Of a stretch of 64,000 nucleotides of DNA, positions 30,998 to 40,374 are shown piece after piece. A program made the translations under genes and the position numbers. The stretch is from Thalassotalea sp. PS06 (GTDB lineage Bacteria > Pseudomonadota > Gammaproteobacteria > Enterobacterales > Alteromonadaceae): positions 2,356,001 through 2,420,000 of the forward strand of contig NZ_CP041638.1 of assembly GCF_007197775.1 (NCBI RefSeq), given 5' to 3'. The notes beneath the pieces were generated by a model that did not search any database, had not been told where the DNA came from, and was given only the letters and a program-made list of their open reading frames with translations. Position 1 is the stretch's first letter, and every line of letters starts with the position of its first letter.

Positions 30998-31992
30998 TAG
31001 TTAAGTACTCTTGTGTTGATTAGTTGTAGCAGGTGTTGCTCGTCTGCCTCAGACAATACGCCATCTACTGGCAAATACCAAGCATTGTCAGGACATATAT
31101 TACGACATTTTACCGCATCTTTTTCGGTCATCAGTAAAGGCTGCTGGTCATCGAACTGCTGAAAATCTTCGGCAGAAAATTGATGATGATCAACGAATTC
31201 GACTTGCTTGCTCAGAGATAAATTCAGGTCGGTAAGGGTGTTGAAAAATCGCTGCGGATTACCGATCCCGGCAAGCGCCTGCGCCTGTGATGAGTGACTA
31301 GATACGAACTGTTCTAACGGTAGACTTGTACCCGATTTGATGTGAACTAAAGCGCCAGGCGATAATGTCAGGCTCATCTCCCCTGTCTTTGCCTGACCGC
31401 CATTGCAAATCACCACATCGACATTGTTGAGACGTGAAGGAAGCTCCCTTAACGGACCTGCAGGTAATAGCCAGCCATTACCAAACCGGCGCTGACCATC
31501 GATGATAACGATTTCCATATCTCGTTGCAGTCGATAATGTTGCAAACCATCATCACTGATAATAACCTGGCAACCAAGTTCAATGAGTTGCTGACAATTT
31601 TTGACTCTGTCAGGGCCAACCACCACAGGTACATTACAGCGTTGAAAAATCAATACCGGCTCATCGCCAGCCTGCTGAGCGCTCGTGCCATTATCCAGTG
31701 TTAAAGGGTAATTATCAGCCTTACCGCCGTAACCTCTTGATGTCACCCCAACGTTAATATTTAGTCGTTGTAGTAATTTTACCAGGTAGATAACCACCGG
31801 TGTTTTGCCATTACCACCGACACCGATATTACCGACAATGATAACCGGCACGGAAACCTTAAATTGCTTTTTCAACCCCAGGCGAAACGCCCACTTTCGC
31901 AACGAAGAGAGCAACCAAAACAATAGCGATAACGGCAGCAACATCCATTTAAGCCAATGTTGCTGATACCAAGCTTGTTCAATCAATCGCAT
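30997..31992 (-). CDS. lpxK: Tetraacyldisaccharide 4'-kinase
   Basis: LpxK phosphorylates the 4' position of the lipid A disaccharide at the inner membrane. The 331-residue protein has an N-terminal membrane helix ([18 protein letters not shown]) and the P-loop in [19 protein letters not shown]. It also shows [33 protein letters not shown] and [14 protein letters not shown]. All are signatures of the family. It sits between msbA and ycaR. Confidence 0.97.
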   Translation of the reverse strand: MRLIEQAWYQQHWLKWMLLPLSLLFWLLSSLRKWAFRLGLKKQFKVSVPVIIVGNIGVGGNGKTPVVIYLVKLLQRLNINVGVTSRGYGGKADNYPLTLDNGTSAQQAGDEPVLIFQRCNVPVVVGPDRVKNCQQLIELGCQVIISDDGLQHYRLQRDMEIVIIDGQRRFGNGWLLPAGPLRELPSRLNNVDVVICNGGQAKTGEMSLTLSPGALVHIKSGTSLPLEQFVSSHSSQAQALAGIGNPQRFFNTLTDLNLSLSKQVEFVDHHQFSAEDFQQFDDQQPLLMTEKDAVKCRNICPDNAWYLPVDGVLSEADEQHLLQLINTRVLN

Positions 31993-32040
31993 GTGTTAGC
32001 CCATCCCCTGACGCTAGTTTGCCCAGCCATTAATCAATCA

Positions 32041-33810
32041 TTACTCACCAAACTGAAACTTATGCAGCTGTGCATATGCGCCTTCTTTGGCCAATAGCTG
32101 CTGATGATCGCCCTGCTCAATTAATTTGCCTTTTTCCATAACTAAGATGTTGTCGGCATTTTCTATGGTGGATAATCTGTGAGCAATGACGATACAGGTA
32201 CGATTTTGCTGTAGAAATTTCAATGCATCCTGGATATGACGTTCAGATTCCGTATCCAGCGCACTGGTAGCCTCATCAAGTATCAAAATTGGCGCGTCAC
32301 ACAATAACGCTCTGGCAATGGCCACGCGCTGGCGCTGGCCACCACTTAGCATTGAACCATTCTCCCCGATAACCGTTTGCAAACCATCAGGTAAGTCTTC
32401 TGCGAACTCAAGCACATGGGCATGCTTAGCCGCTTCGATAATTTCCTGTTCACTGGCTTGGGGACGACCATAAGCAATATTGTTCGCTAACGTATCGTTA
32501 AAAAGCACAACCTGCTGCGAAACATAAGCAAATTGCTTACGCAGTGGTTTTAATCGATAATCTTCGATATTTTCGCCATCGATTAATACTTCGCCAGATT
32601 TGGCATTATAAAAACGTAACAGCAAGGAGCTAATCGTCGACTTTCCAGAACCAGAACGGCCAACCAGCGCGGTTGTGGTTCCCGGCGGAACATTAAAGCT
32701 GACGTTATCTAACGCATTGGTTTCAGTGCCTTCATAAGCAAAGTTAACCTGCTTAAACTCGATATCGCCGCGGCTGCGTTTCAGGTCTAACGTTCCGGTA
32801 TCTGATTCTATCGGTTGATCCAAAACATCGAAAATACTGGTACAGGCAGCCATGCCTTTTTGAAACTCACTATTAACCGTGGTAAGTAGCTTCAAAGGTC
32901 TCAGTAACATGATCATTGACGTTACCACGGTGGTAAAAATACCCGGTGTCAGGTTTTCTATCATATTGTCCATACTGGCGATGTATAAAACGAATGCCAG
33001 TGCAAATGAGGCAATAATCTGGATCACCGGCACACTGATAGCTTTGGCTGCTACCATTTTCATTCTTTGCAATCGATTTTGATTATTGATTTTTGCGAAG
33101 CGTTCATTTTCTCGAGTCTGGCCATCGAAGGTTACGACAACCTTATGACCATTGAAACTTTGTTCTGCAGCGCCGGTGACTTCCCCCATCGCTTGCTGAA
33201 TGTGTTTACTCACCGCCCGGAATCGTTTCGAAACAACCACAACGATCACCGAAATCACCGGCGTGATCAGCAGGAAAATTGATGATAACTGCCAGGAGTA
33301 ATAAAACATTAAACCAAGTAATCCGAGGACAAAGGCGCCTTCCCGAACCAGGGTGAGTACCGCCTTTGAGGTGGTATTTAATACCTGCTCGGTGTCGTAG
33401 GTTAATTTCGAAATAAGGGCACCCGTTGACTCTTTATCGTGAAACGAAACCGGCATTGCCAGGATATGTTCAAATAACTCCTGACGCAGTTTCATTACCA
33501 CATGATTCCCGACCCAGGCCAGGCAGTAGGTACCAATAAAGTGAAAAATACCGCGAAACAGAAATGCCACCAGCACAAAGACTGGCGCATATTTTAAAAT
33601 ATTTGGATTGGATTGCGTTAAGCCCTCATCAATAAGCGGCTTTAGCTGGGAAAAAAACAGGGTGTCGATGCCCGCATAACCAAGCATACCAATAATAGAA
33701 ACCAGCAACCCCGCTCTCAGGCCACGGGTGTAGGTAAATAAACGACGGAAATTGGGCCAGGTACGACTCTTCTCTGTGGCTTTTCCTTCTAACGACTTTG
33801 TAGCTTGCAT
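32041..33810 (-). CDS. msbA: Lipid A export ABC transporter MsbA
   Basis: MsbA flips lipid A-core across the inner membrane. The 589-residue half-transporter has six membrane helices (about 35-325) followed by an ATPase domain. The Walker A GRSGSGKST, the signature LSGGQRQRVAIARAL and the Walker B ILILDEATSALD are all present. Gene order comEC-msbA-lpxK supports lipid A transport over a drug exporter role. Confidence 0.96.
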   Translation of the reverse strand: MQATKSLEGKATEKSRTWPNFRRLFTYTRGLRAGLLVSIIGMLGYAGIDTLFFSQLKPLIDEGLTQSNPNILKYAPVFVLVAFLFRGIFHFIGTYCLAWVGNHVVMKLRQELFEHILAMPVSFHDKESTGALISKLTYDTEQVLNTTSKAVLTLVREGAFVLGLLGLMFYYSWQLSSIFLLITPVISVIVVVVSKRFRAVSKHIQQAMGEVTGAAEQSFNGHKVVVTFDGQTRENERFAKINNQNRLQRMKMVAAKAISVPVIQIIASFALAFVLYIASMDNMIENLTPGIFTTVVTSMIMLLRPLKLLTTVNSEFQKGMAACTSIFDVLDQPIESDTGTLDLKRSRGDIEFKQVNFAYEGTETNALDNVSFNVPPGTTTALVGRSGSGKSTISSLLLRFYNAKSGEVLIDGENIEDYRLKPLRKQFAYVSQQVVLFNDTLANNIAYGRPQASEQEIIEAAKHAHVLEFAEDLPDGLQTVIGENGSMLSGGQRQRVAIARALLCDAPILILDEATSALDTESERHIQDALKFLQQNRTCIVIAHRLSTIENADNILVMEKGKLIEQGDHQQLLAKEGAYAQLHKFQFGE

Positions 33811-33862
33811 TTACACTCTCAAGTAAAACGATACTGCGCTATTCTAACGATAATTGCTTGAT

Positions 33863-36274
33863 CTACCAACTCTTTGGCATCGGCTTGATGCTAGTTTGAT
33901 CCTCAGCAAGTGTAGCAAACTGATTGTAAAACCAGAATGGCGCCATATCCGTTCGATATTTCTCAGCATGGATCCCAGTATCTCCAATGGTGAGCCTGAT
34001 CATCCCTGAATCTGCAGTGTTGTATAGTTTGGCACCAACTTTTTGGTACCTTGACGTCACTGTATCTGAGGGCATATTCCAGCGATTCAAGTAAGCGGCG
34101 CTAAAAATCGCATGCTTTGGCTGAATGGACTCGATAAATTCAGCAGACGAGGATGACTTAGAGCCATGGTGCGGGACGATTAATATATCGATTTTCGTTG
34201 CCGATATGTCTTCGAGTAGTCGTTTTTCAACCGATGCTGGGATATCTCCGGTCAACAATAATTGATGCTTTGCGTCGGAAACCAGTAAAACGCAGGAATC
34301 CTCATTTTCCTGCCAGTTGGGCTCTATTGGCCATAAGGCTTTAATCGTTAACCCTTGCCAATTCCAGGTTTGGTTAGAGGTACAAGATTGCAGAGGGTTT
34401 ACAAGGTGACCGGCTGTCGTTTGCCAATCTCGATAATCATCTGAGTTAATATTGGCGACAACCCATGTGGGTTTCAGATGTTCTAAAACGTAAGGCAATC
34501 CGCCAGCATGATCATTGTCGCTATGGCTAACAAACAAGTACTCGGGCGTTTTTACAAACCTGCGACGCAAATAAGGATGAATGATCGACTGGGCGATACT
34601 CAGATCCTTGCCGTAACTGGCTCCGGTGTCATATACCAATGCCTTATTGCCCCGCTCTAGTACCACACTTAATCCATGGCCGACATCAAGAACACTGATA
34701 CTCCATGGCAAATTAGATACATCTATGGTTGCAGGTTTATTGGTTATTGAAACTACCAGGCCTGCGAGTATATTCAAGGCTAACAGGCTCCCAAGAACCA
34801 CTTTACCCGCCGGGGTGACGCGCACAAGTTGAGCAATAACCCATACCGCGATATTCAAAACTACCATTAAAGTGATTGAGGATATTGTAATCAGGGAAAA
34901 TTCAAGTTCATTGAGCCACAGCAGCTGTTGCCAGATAATCTCCAGCTGCCAACGACAGATATCCGCGAGCCAGGCACTGGTTGCTGGCAACCACAGACTC
35001 AATAAGGTCATTAACAGCAACATTGGCATCAACAGTGCACTAAACCAAGGCAAAATCCAGATATTAGCGGCCCAGGGCAACACAGAAGATTGCCCGAACA
35101 ATAATAGGTTGATGGGCAATAAAAATAGCGACAGAAAAAGTTGCAGTTTAATAAACAACCAAAGTTTCTGGGTAATTCCTTTGCCATCTTTAAAGTTCCC
35201 CCAGAATATCAGGATAAGGATGCTCAGCAGTGCCAGAAACGACAGCCAGAATGAAGACGAGATCAGGGCAAACGGTCGAACCAATATCACCAGTGCCAGA
35301 CCAAGTGCAAACCAGAGTAGCAAATGCATCCGACCATGAACTATCCGTAACAACCAAAATAGCAACACCATAATCAAGGCTCTGAGAGTAGGTGTTGAAA
35401 AAGAGGAAATAAATGCATAACCAAAAGCAAAACCGCAGCTAGTAACGATTGGCAATAACCAAAGAGGATAGCGATAAAACCAGTGAGCCGGACATAACAT
35501 CAATGCTCCCCTACCTAACCAATATCCTAAAGCCGCGATAATACCCAGGTGCAATCCGGATATCGCCATTAAATGTGCGGTGCCGGTATTTTGCAAAACC
35601 TGCCAGTGTTGGGAAGTGAACTCCTGCCGATATCCTAGCGTCAGCGCCAGCATCAATGGTTTTACCTCTGAATCAGGTATCAGAGTTTTGAGTGTATCAA
35701 GCATTCGCTGAGATATCGTTGGGCTGGGTTGTACGAGTGGGTTTGGGTTATCGTTATTACTGATATAACCCTTGGCAATAATTTCCCGGCTTAACAACCA
35801 TCTTTGGTAAGAAAAACTGCCCGGATTAGCAAGACTTTGGCTAGGCTTAAGACGAACCCGCACATCAAGATTATCACCGTTGGACAAGTCAATGGGCGCT
35901 TTATACCAGGTTAATCTAACCTTTAGTGGTTTACTTAATCTCCGGCCCGAAACCGATAAAATTTTCAGGGTTATTCGCTTGTCGATATCATCATTATTGA
36001 CCAGTGAGATGATAGAACCCTTAACAGAAACAGGTTTAAGGTAAACTTCAGAGGGGGTTAACTCGTTAATATTAAGAGCGTCGAAGTGATGATGAGCGCA
36101 CCACCAGATAAAACCTGCGCCTAACAACAAGCCACTTAAATTTCGAAGTTTATTGGCGAAAAGGGTGATTGCCCCGGTGATAAATACAATAATAATTAAA
36201 AATAGTTCTGGTACTGTCGGCAAAAATAGCGACAATATGGCTCCGAGGATAAATGAGAGCAGCCACCGTTCCAT
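33863..36274 (-). CDS. comEC: DNA internalization protein ComEC/Rec2
   Basis: ComEC is the inner-membrane channel for transforming single-stranded DNA. The 803-residue protein has an N-terminal helix cluster and OB-like domain, the competence domain with about seven helices (HLMAISGLHLGIIAALGY) and a C-terminal metallo-beta-lactamase domain (SVLDVGHGLSVVLERGNKALVYDTG, FVSHSDNDHAGGLPYVL, VPHHGSKSSSSAEF). ATG 36274 is chosen because AGGA is better spaced; ATG 36286 is four codons earlier. The intact gene suggests natural competence is possible, but no other competence gene lies in the window. Confidence 0.93.
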   Translation of the reverse strand: MERWLLSFILGAILSLFLPTVPELFLIIIVFITGAITLFANKLRNLSGLLLGAGFIWWCAHHHFDALNINELTPSEVYLKPVSVKGSIISLVNNDDIDKRITLKILSVSGRRLSKPLKVRLTWYKAPIDLSNGDNLDVRVRLKPSQSLANPGSFSYQRWLLSREIIAKGYISNNDNPNPLVQPSPTISQRMLDTLKTLIPDSEVKPLMLALTLGYRQEFTSQHWQVLQNTGTAHLMAISGLHLGIIAALGYWLGRGALMLCPAHWFYRYPLWLLPIVTSCGFAFGYAFISSFSTPTLRALIMVLLFWLLRIVHGRMHLLLWFALGLALVILVRPFALISSSFWLSFLALLSILILIFWGNFKDGKGITQKLWLFIKLQLFLSLFLLPINLLLFGQSSVLPWAANIWILPWFSALLMPMLLLMTLLSLWLPATSAWLADICRWQLEIIWQQLLWLNELEFSLITISSITLMVVLNIAVWVIAQLVRVTPAGKVVLGSLLALNILAGLVVSITNKPATIDVSNLPWSISVLDVGHGLSVVLERGNKALVYDTGASYGKDLSIAQSIIHPYLRRRFVKTPEYLFVSHSDNDHAGGLPYVLEHLKPTWVVANINSDDYRDWQTTAGHLVNPLQSCTSNQTWNWQGLTIKALWPIEPNWQENEDSCVLLVSDAKHQLLLTGDIPASVEKRLLEDISATKIDILIVPHHGSKSSSSAEFIESIQPKHAIFSAAYLNRWNMPSDTVTSRYQKVGAKLYNTADSGMIRLTIGDTGIHAEKYRTDMAPFWFYNQFATLAEDQTSIKPMPKSW

Positions 36275-36336
36275 AGTGAAAGTCATCCTGAAAAAATTGT
36301 TGAGTTAACTAAAGTCGTCCTTATTTAATAAGTTGT

Positions 36337-36855
36337 ATGCCCAAAAAATTGATAAAACGCTGGCTACCAGATCATCAGACTCTGAAAAGCCACAAACATT
36401 TACAGGTCTTCGGAGACCTTTTACATGACGGAAACCTCTGGCATTTGAATCGCCGTTCCGTAACGAAAGCATTTGCCATTGGTTTATTTATGGCCTTTGT
36501 TCCCGTGCCGTTTCAAATGTTATTAGCAGCGGGCGCTGCGATTTGGTTGCATGCAAACTTACCCCTGTCCGCAGCTTTAGTCTGGCTCAGCAATCCGATA
36601 ACCATCCCACCAATTTTTTATGGCTGCTATAAGCTTGGCACAATATTACTTAACGTCCCGCAACAGGATTTTAGTTTTCAGTTAAGCTGGACTTGGATCA
36701 GTGAAAGTCTGGCCGCCGTTTGGGCGCCTTTTTTATTGGGTTGTCTTGTCTGTGCCGTATTCTTTTCAACTTTAGGTTATATCGGTATCAGCACATTGTG
36801 GAAGCTCAACGTTTCCCGTAACTGGCGCAGCCGTCAGCAACGTCATCGCGGTTAA
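36337..36855 (+). CDS. DUF2062 domain membrane protein
   Basis: This 172-residue protein has the DUF2062 pattern: a charged N-terminal part with HLNRRSVTKAFAIGLFMAFVPVPFQMLLAAG, then LVWLSNPITIPPIFYGCYKLG, and a last membrane helix near 128-150. About three hydrophobic helices are visible. It is divergent from comEC and convergent with lolE. DUF2062 genes commonly lie between comEC and lolCDE in this order of bacteria; the function is unknown. Confidence 0.88.
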   Translation: MPKKLIKRWLPDHQTLKSHKHLQVFGDLLHDGNLWHLNRRSVTKAFAIGLFMAFVPVPFQMLLAAGAAIWLHANLPLSAALVWLSNPITIPPIFYGCYKLGTILLNVPQQDFSFQLSWTWISESLAAVWAPFLLGCLVCAVFFSTLGYIGISTLWKLNVSRNWRSRQQRHRG

Positions 36856-36896
36856 AGCATAGCCTTTGTTTGAGGCTGCGATTCTAGTGGTTTGGA

Positions 36897-36947
36897 ACGC
36901 TGGGGCGTGGTTTTTATCTCCAAGGTGTGCCAGCGTTAACACACCTT
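36897..36947. repeat. Overlapping inverted repeats between DUF2062 gene and lolE
   Basis: Two mutually exclusive hairpins are possible: AACGCTGG (36897-36904) with CCAGCGTT (36930-36937), or AAGGTGTG (36922-36929) with CACACCTT (36940-36947). Neither has a good T-run on either strand. The region lies between the ends of two convergent genes and may serve as a weak two-way terminator. Confidence 0.3.
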
Positions 36948-36959
36948 AAATCAATAACA

Positions 36960-38210
36960 TCAGACTTGTCCAAGTACCTGAGCAGGCTCAACCTTGGTTG
37001 CTCTCCAGGCCGGATATAAGGTCGCCATCAGGCTGAGAATTAACGCCGCTGTAATGGTCGTTACAACATCAGAGGACTGTAACTGCGTCGGTAAAAAGTC
37101 GATAAAGTAGATGTCTCCGGAGAGGAAACTTATCCCAAACCATTGTTCAAGTTGGCGAACAATGGTTGTCAGGTGCTGAGATAACAGGATACCAATACTG
37201 CCACCTAACGCACATCCCAGTACTCCATTCACTAACCCCTGGTAAACAAACGCCAGCATGATGGTTTGCGGCTCGGCCCCCATGGTTTTCAGAATCGCAA
37301 TGTCACCTTTTTTTTCGTTTACCGCCATGATTAGGCTGGAAACAATATTAAAGCTGGCAACCGCGATGACCAACAGCATAACCACAAACATCACCGTGCG
37401 TACTAATTGGATGTCATTGAAAAGGTGCCCTTGAGTTCGCGTCCAGTCATGCATGTAAACATAGATATTGAGGCGTTGACCGATTTGCGAAACCACCATT
37501 GGCGCGCGGAACACGTCGTCGACTTTAATCCGAATGCCATGGACTTTATCACCCAGACCAAGAAAGTCAGCACCCGTCGATAACGGCATAAATGCCATCG
37601 AATCATCAATCGTGCCACCGAAGTCAAAGATACCGGCTATCACCATGTTTTTCTTGATCGGCGCTAAAAAGCGGCCACTAAGTCCCTGGCCTTCGCTCAC
37701 TCTTGGCATCAACAGCTGTACGGTATCACCAACGCCAACCCCGAGCTTGTTGGCAATTCCCTGGCCAATTACCAGAGATTGCCCGGCAAGTTGTTGCCAA
37801 TTGCCCTGACTCACAAAATCGGCGATATCGGAAACCCTGGTTTCACGTTCAATGTCAACCGCCCGAACTTCCAGGGCTTTAATACGATCGCCCTTTTGCA
37901 ACATGCCAGTTATCTTAATAACCGGTGCAGATGCGACAACGTCTTTGTGTTCGTCGACAATCGCCATTTCCTGTTGCCAGTTATCTACCGGGTCAAGGAC
38001 ACTAATGAATTCTCCATGGGGGATCACCGACAACAGGCGTTTCGCAAGTTCTCTTTCAAAGCCATTCATGGCCGATAACACAATAATCAGCACCATCACC
38101 CCTAACGCTATACCTAACGTTGAGGATGCCGAAATAAATGAGGAAAACCCCTGTCCATGGCGGGTTCGAACGTACCGCAGACCTAAAAACATGCTAAGTG
38201 GTCTAAACAT
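36960..38210 (-). CDS. lolE: Lipoprotein-releasing ABC transporter permease LolE
   Basis: LolE, with LolC and the LolD ATPase, lifts outer-membrane lipoproteins out of the inner membrane and hands them to LolA. The 416-residue protein has an N-terminal membrane helix (SFISASSTLGIALGVMVLIIVLSAMNGFERELAKRLL), a large periplasmic domain (about 45-270) and three C-terminal helices. The short ALKTMGAEPQ-type coupling segment appears as ILKTMGAEPQTI. It is named LolE because it is last in the operon and has the MNGFE-type start shared with LolC. Confidence 0.9.
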   Translation of the reverse strand: MFRPLSMFLGLRYVRTRHGQGFSSFISASSTLGIALGVMVLIIVLSAMNGFERELAKRLLSVIPHGEFISVLDPVDNWQQEMAIVDEHKDVVASAPVIKITGMLQKGDRIKALEVRAVDIERETRVSDIADFVSQGNWQQLAGQSLVIGQGIANKLGVGVGDTVQLLMPRVSEGQGLSGRFLAPIKKNMVIAGIFDFGGTIDDSMAFMPLSTGADFLGLGDKVHGIRIKVDDVFRAPMVVSQIGQRLNIYVYMHDWTRTQGHLFNDIQLVRTVMFVVMLLVIAVASFNIVSSLIMAVNEKKGDIAILKTMGAEPQTIMLAFVYQGLVNGVLGCALGGSIGILLSQHLTTIVRQLEQWFGISFLSGDIYFIDFLPTQLQSSDVVTTITAALILSLMATLYPAWRATKVEPAQVLGQV

Positions 38211-38212
38211 GT

Positions 38213-38902
38213 TTACTCCGCATCTGCCATGGCGACAAGTTGGCCATGATCCAAATTCATCTGCCTGTCCATTCTTGATGCCAGGGTCAAATCATGGGTA
38301 ACGACAACAAATGAAGTTCCTTCCGATTCGTTGAGTTTGCGAATCAAAGTAAAGATTTGCTCAGCAGTGTCAAAATCAAGATTACCGGTCGGTTCATCGG
38401 CAAGGACCAGGGATGGCTTGGTAACCAGAGCCCTGGCGATGGCCACCCGTTGGCGTTCACCACCGGACAATTGCGATGGCCGATGACTTAAACGATGTGA
38501 TAATCCAACTTTTTCAAGCATCACTTCGGCTTGTTGCTTTGCCTTTTTTGGGGAATCGCCACGGATCAATAACGGCATGGCAACATTTTCAACGGCACTA
38601 AACTCCATCATCAAATGATGGAACTGGTAAATAAAACCTATTTTTTCATTGCGAAAACGAGCGCGTTTTTTTGCCGATAGCTGATAGATGTCAACGCCAT
38701 CAATGGTTACCTGACCCGAAGTTGGCGTATCTAGCGCGCCAGCCAGATGCAAAAACGTACTTTTACCGCAACCAGAGCTGCCAACCACAGCAACAAGCTC
38801 GCCTTGCTCGACGCTCAAATCTAACCCTTTGAGTACTTCGGTTGTCTGCGGGCCCTGTTGGTACTTTTTCACCAGTCCCTGACAATGTAAAACCTTACTC
38901 AT
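38213..38902 (-). CDS. lolD: Lipoprotein-releasing ABC transporter ATP-binding protein LolD
   Basis: LolD is the ATPase of the LolCDE complex. The 229-residue protein has Walker A GSSGCGKST, signature LSGGERQRVAIARAL, Walker B LVLADEPTGNLD and the family-specific FIYQFHHLMMEFSAVENV. Its start overlaps lolC by 8 bases and it ends 2 bases before lolE, so the three genes are tightly coupled. Confidence 0.96.
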   Translation of the reverse strand: MSKVLHCQGLVKKYQQGPQTTEVLKGLDLSVEQGELVAVVGSSGCGKSTFLHLAGALDTPTSGQVTIDGVDIYQLSAKKRARFRNEKIGFIYQFHHLMMEFSAVENVAMPLLIRGDSPKKAKQQAEVMLEKVGLSHRLSHRPSQLSGGERQRVAIARALVTKPSLVLADEPTGNLDFDTAEQIFTLIRKLNESEGTSFVVVTHDLTLASRMDRQMNLDHGQLVAMADAE

Positions 38903-40130
38903 TCCTTAATACCTCTGCTGGCTGAGTCTTGGATGCCCGGTATGCCGGGTACAATGTCGCCAGAAAACTCATTAATAACGCGGAGACCAAGATAACTAAC
39001 ACCTGTTCGAAACGAAGTTCGACCGGTAATTGTTGCATCACGAATCCTGAACCCAAAATATTGACACCAAATAACGACAAAATACTATTGAGGTTTAACG
39101 TCACCAAAACACCAGCGATACTGCCGAGTAAGGTGCCCCAAATACCATTAACCATGCCCTGGGTCATAAATATTTTTAACACCCCGTCCGGTGACATTCC
39201 CAGGGTCTGCAAAATACCAATCTCTCCCTGCTTATCAATGACTACCATTACCAGGGCAGAAACGATATTGAATGCCGCAACCGCGATAATGAGAGAAAGC
39301 ATCAGCCACATCATATTCTTTTCGACCTTGACTGCCGCGAACAAATTGCCCTGGGTCTTATCCCAGGTGGAGAATTGAAATTCCTGCATTGCTGGTTGCA
39401 ATTGCAACTGACTGACCACCTGTTTCGCCATAAATGCATCATTAAGATACAAGCGAATGTTGTTAACCCCGTCTTCGGAACGTCGCAGCAGCCGCGCCGC
39501 ATCCTGGCCATTGATCAATACCATCTGATTGTCGACCTGAGAGCCCAGGTAGAAAATACCCGCAAGCGTAAAGGTGCGCTGCACCGGCACCCGCCCCATT
39601 GGTGTGAAGATAGTTTTGGTTGGCAGCAGCAGACGAACTTTGTCGCCAATGCGAACATCAAGTTCTCTTGCCAGAGAAGCTCCCATAACAATATTATATT
39701 TGCCAGCCACCAGCTCGGTCATGCTACCAAACTGCATATTTTTCTCGATGATAGAGTCTGGTAATTCGTACTCAGGAAATACTCCCTGCATCAATACACC
39801 ACTCAACTGACTAGCCGATTGCACTAAAGATTCACTCTCCACATAGGGGGTGGCTTTACTGATATGTTCTTGTGCTTGCAGGATTTGGGAAATCTGCCGC
39901 CAGTCACTAATTGGTTTTTCAGAGCTGACAACCGCATGCGGCACCAGGCCGAGAATACGCTCTTTAAGCTGTCCCTCAAAGCCATTCATCACTGAGACAA
40001 CAGTAATGAGCGCGGTAACCCCCAACAAAATGCCGGCAATAGAAAAAAAGGTAATAAAGGATACAAATCCAGAACGATTTTGGCTGCGAGAATACCGCAG
40101 GCCAATAAACAGACTAACCGGTTGAAACAT
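38895..40130 (-). CDS. lolC: Lipoprotein-releasing ABC transporter permease LolC
   Basis: LolC is the second permease of LolCDE and holds the periplasmic hook that docks LolA. The 411-residue protein mirrors LolE: N-terminal helix (FITFFSIAGILLGVTALITVVSVMNGFEGQLKERIL), a periplasmic domain and three C-terminal helices with GEIGILQTLGMSPDGVLKIF. It is first in the operon. The 244-base gap to mfd, transcribed the other way, should contain both promoters. Confidence 0.92.
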   Translation of the reverse strand: MFQPVSLFIGLRYSRSQNRSGFVSFITFFSIAGILLGVTALITVVSVMNGFEGQLKERILGLVPHAVVSSEKPISDWRQISQILQAQEHISKATPYVESESLVQSASQLSGVLMQGVFPEYELPDSIIEKNMQFGSMTELVAGKYNIVMGASLARELDVRIGDKVRLLLPTKTIFTPMGRVPVQRTFTLAGIFYLGSQVDNQMVLINGQDAARLLRRSEDGVNNIRLYLNDAFMAKQVVSQLQLQPAMQEFQFSTWDKTQGNLFAAVKVEKNMMWLMLSLIIAVAAFNIVSALVMVVIDKQGEIGILQTLGMSPDGVLKIFMTQGMVNGIWGTLLGSIAGVLVTLNLNSILSLFGVNILGSGFVMQQLPVELRFEQVLVILVSALLMSFLATLYPAYRASKTQPAEVLRNE

Positions 40131-40374
40131 TTATATTTATAAATTTGCGAGAATTGAACTGATGATAAAAGGTCGTTGCCATAAGTACAAGCGACAACCC
40201 TGTCATTAAGTAAAATAAAAATCTTTGCAACGCTAGGCAAAATGCTCTGCGTAAACTTGCATCCCATTGAGATCTAATTACAATCTGAGCAGCAAAGAGT
40301 ACTTGCAAATCCACGCACTCTTCAAATACGTATTCATCCATTTATCCAGCGTGGCAACCGACACAGAAGGTATC

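Noticed and set aside
34872..35339. 155-codon plus-strand frame inside comEC
   Set aside because: Antisense to membrane-helix codons of ComEC, which often leave long open shadows; no family likeness.
38929..39378. 149-codon plus-strand frame inside lolC
   Set aside because: Antisense shadow of a well-supported permease gene; no start signal or recognisable domain.
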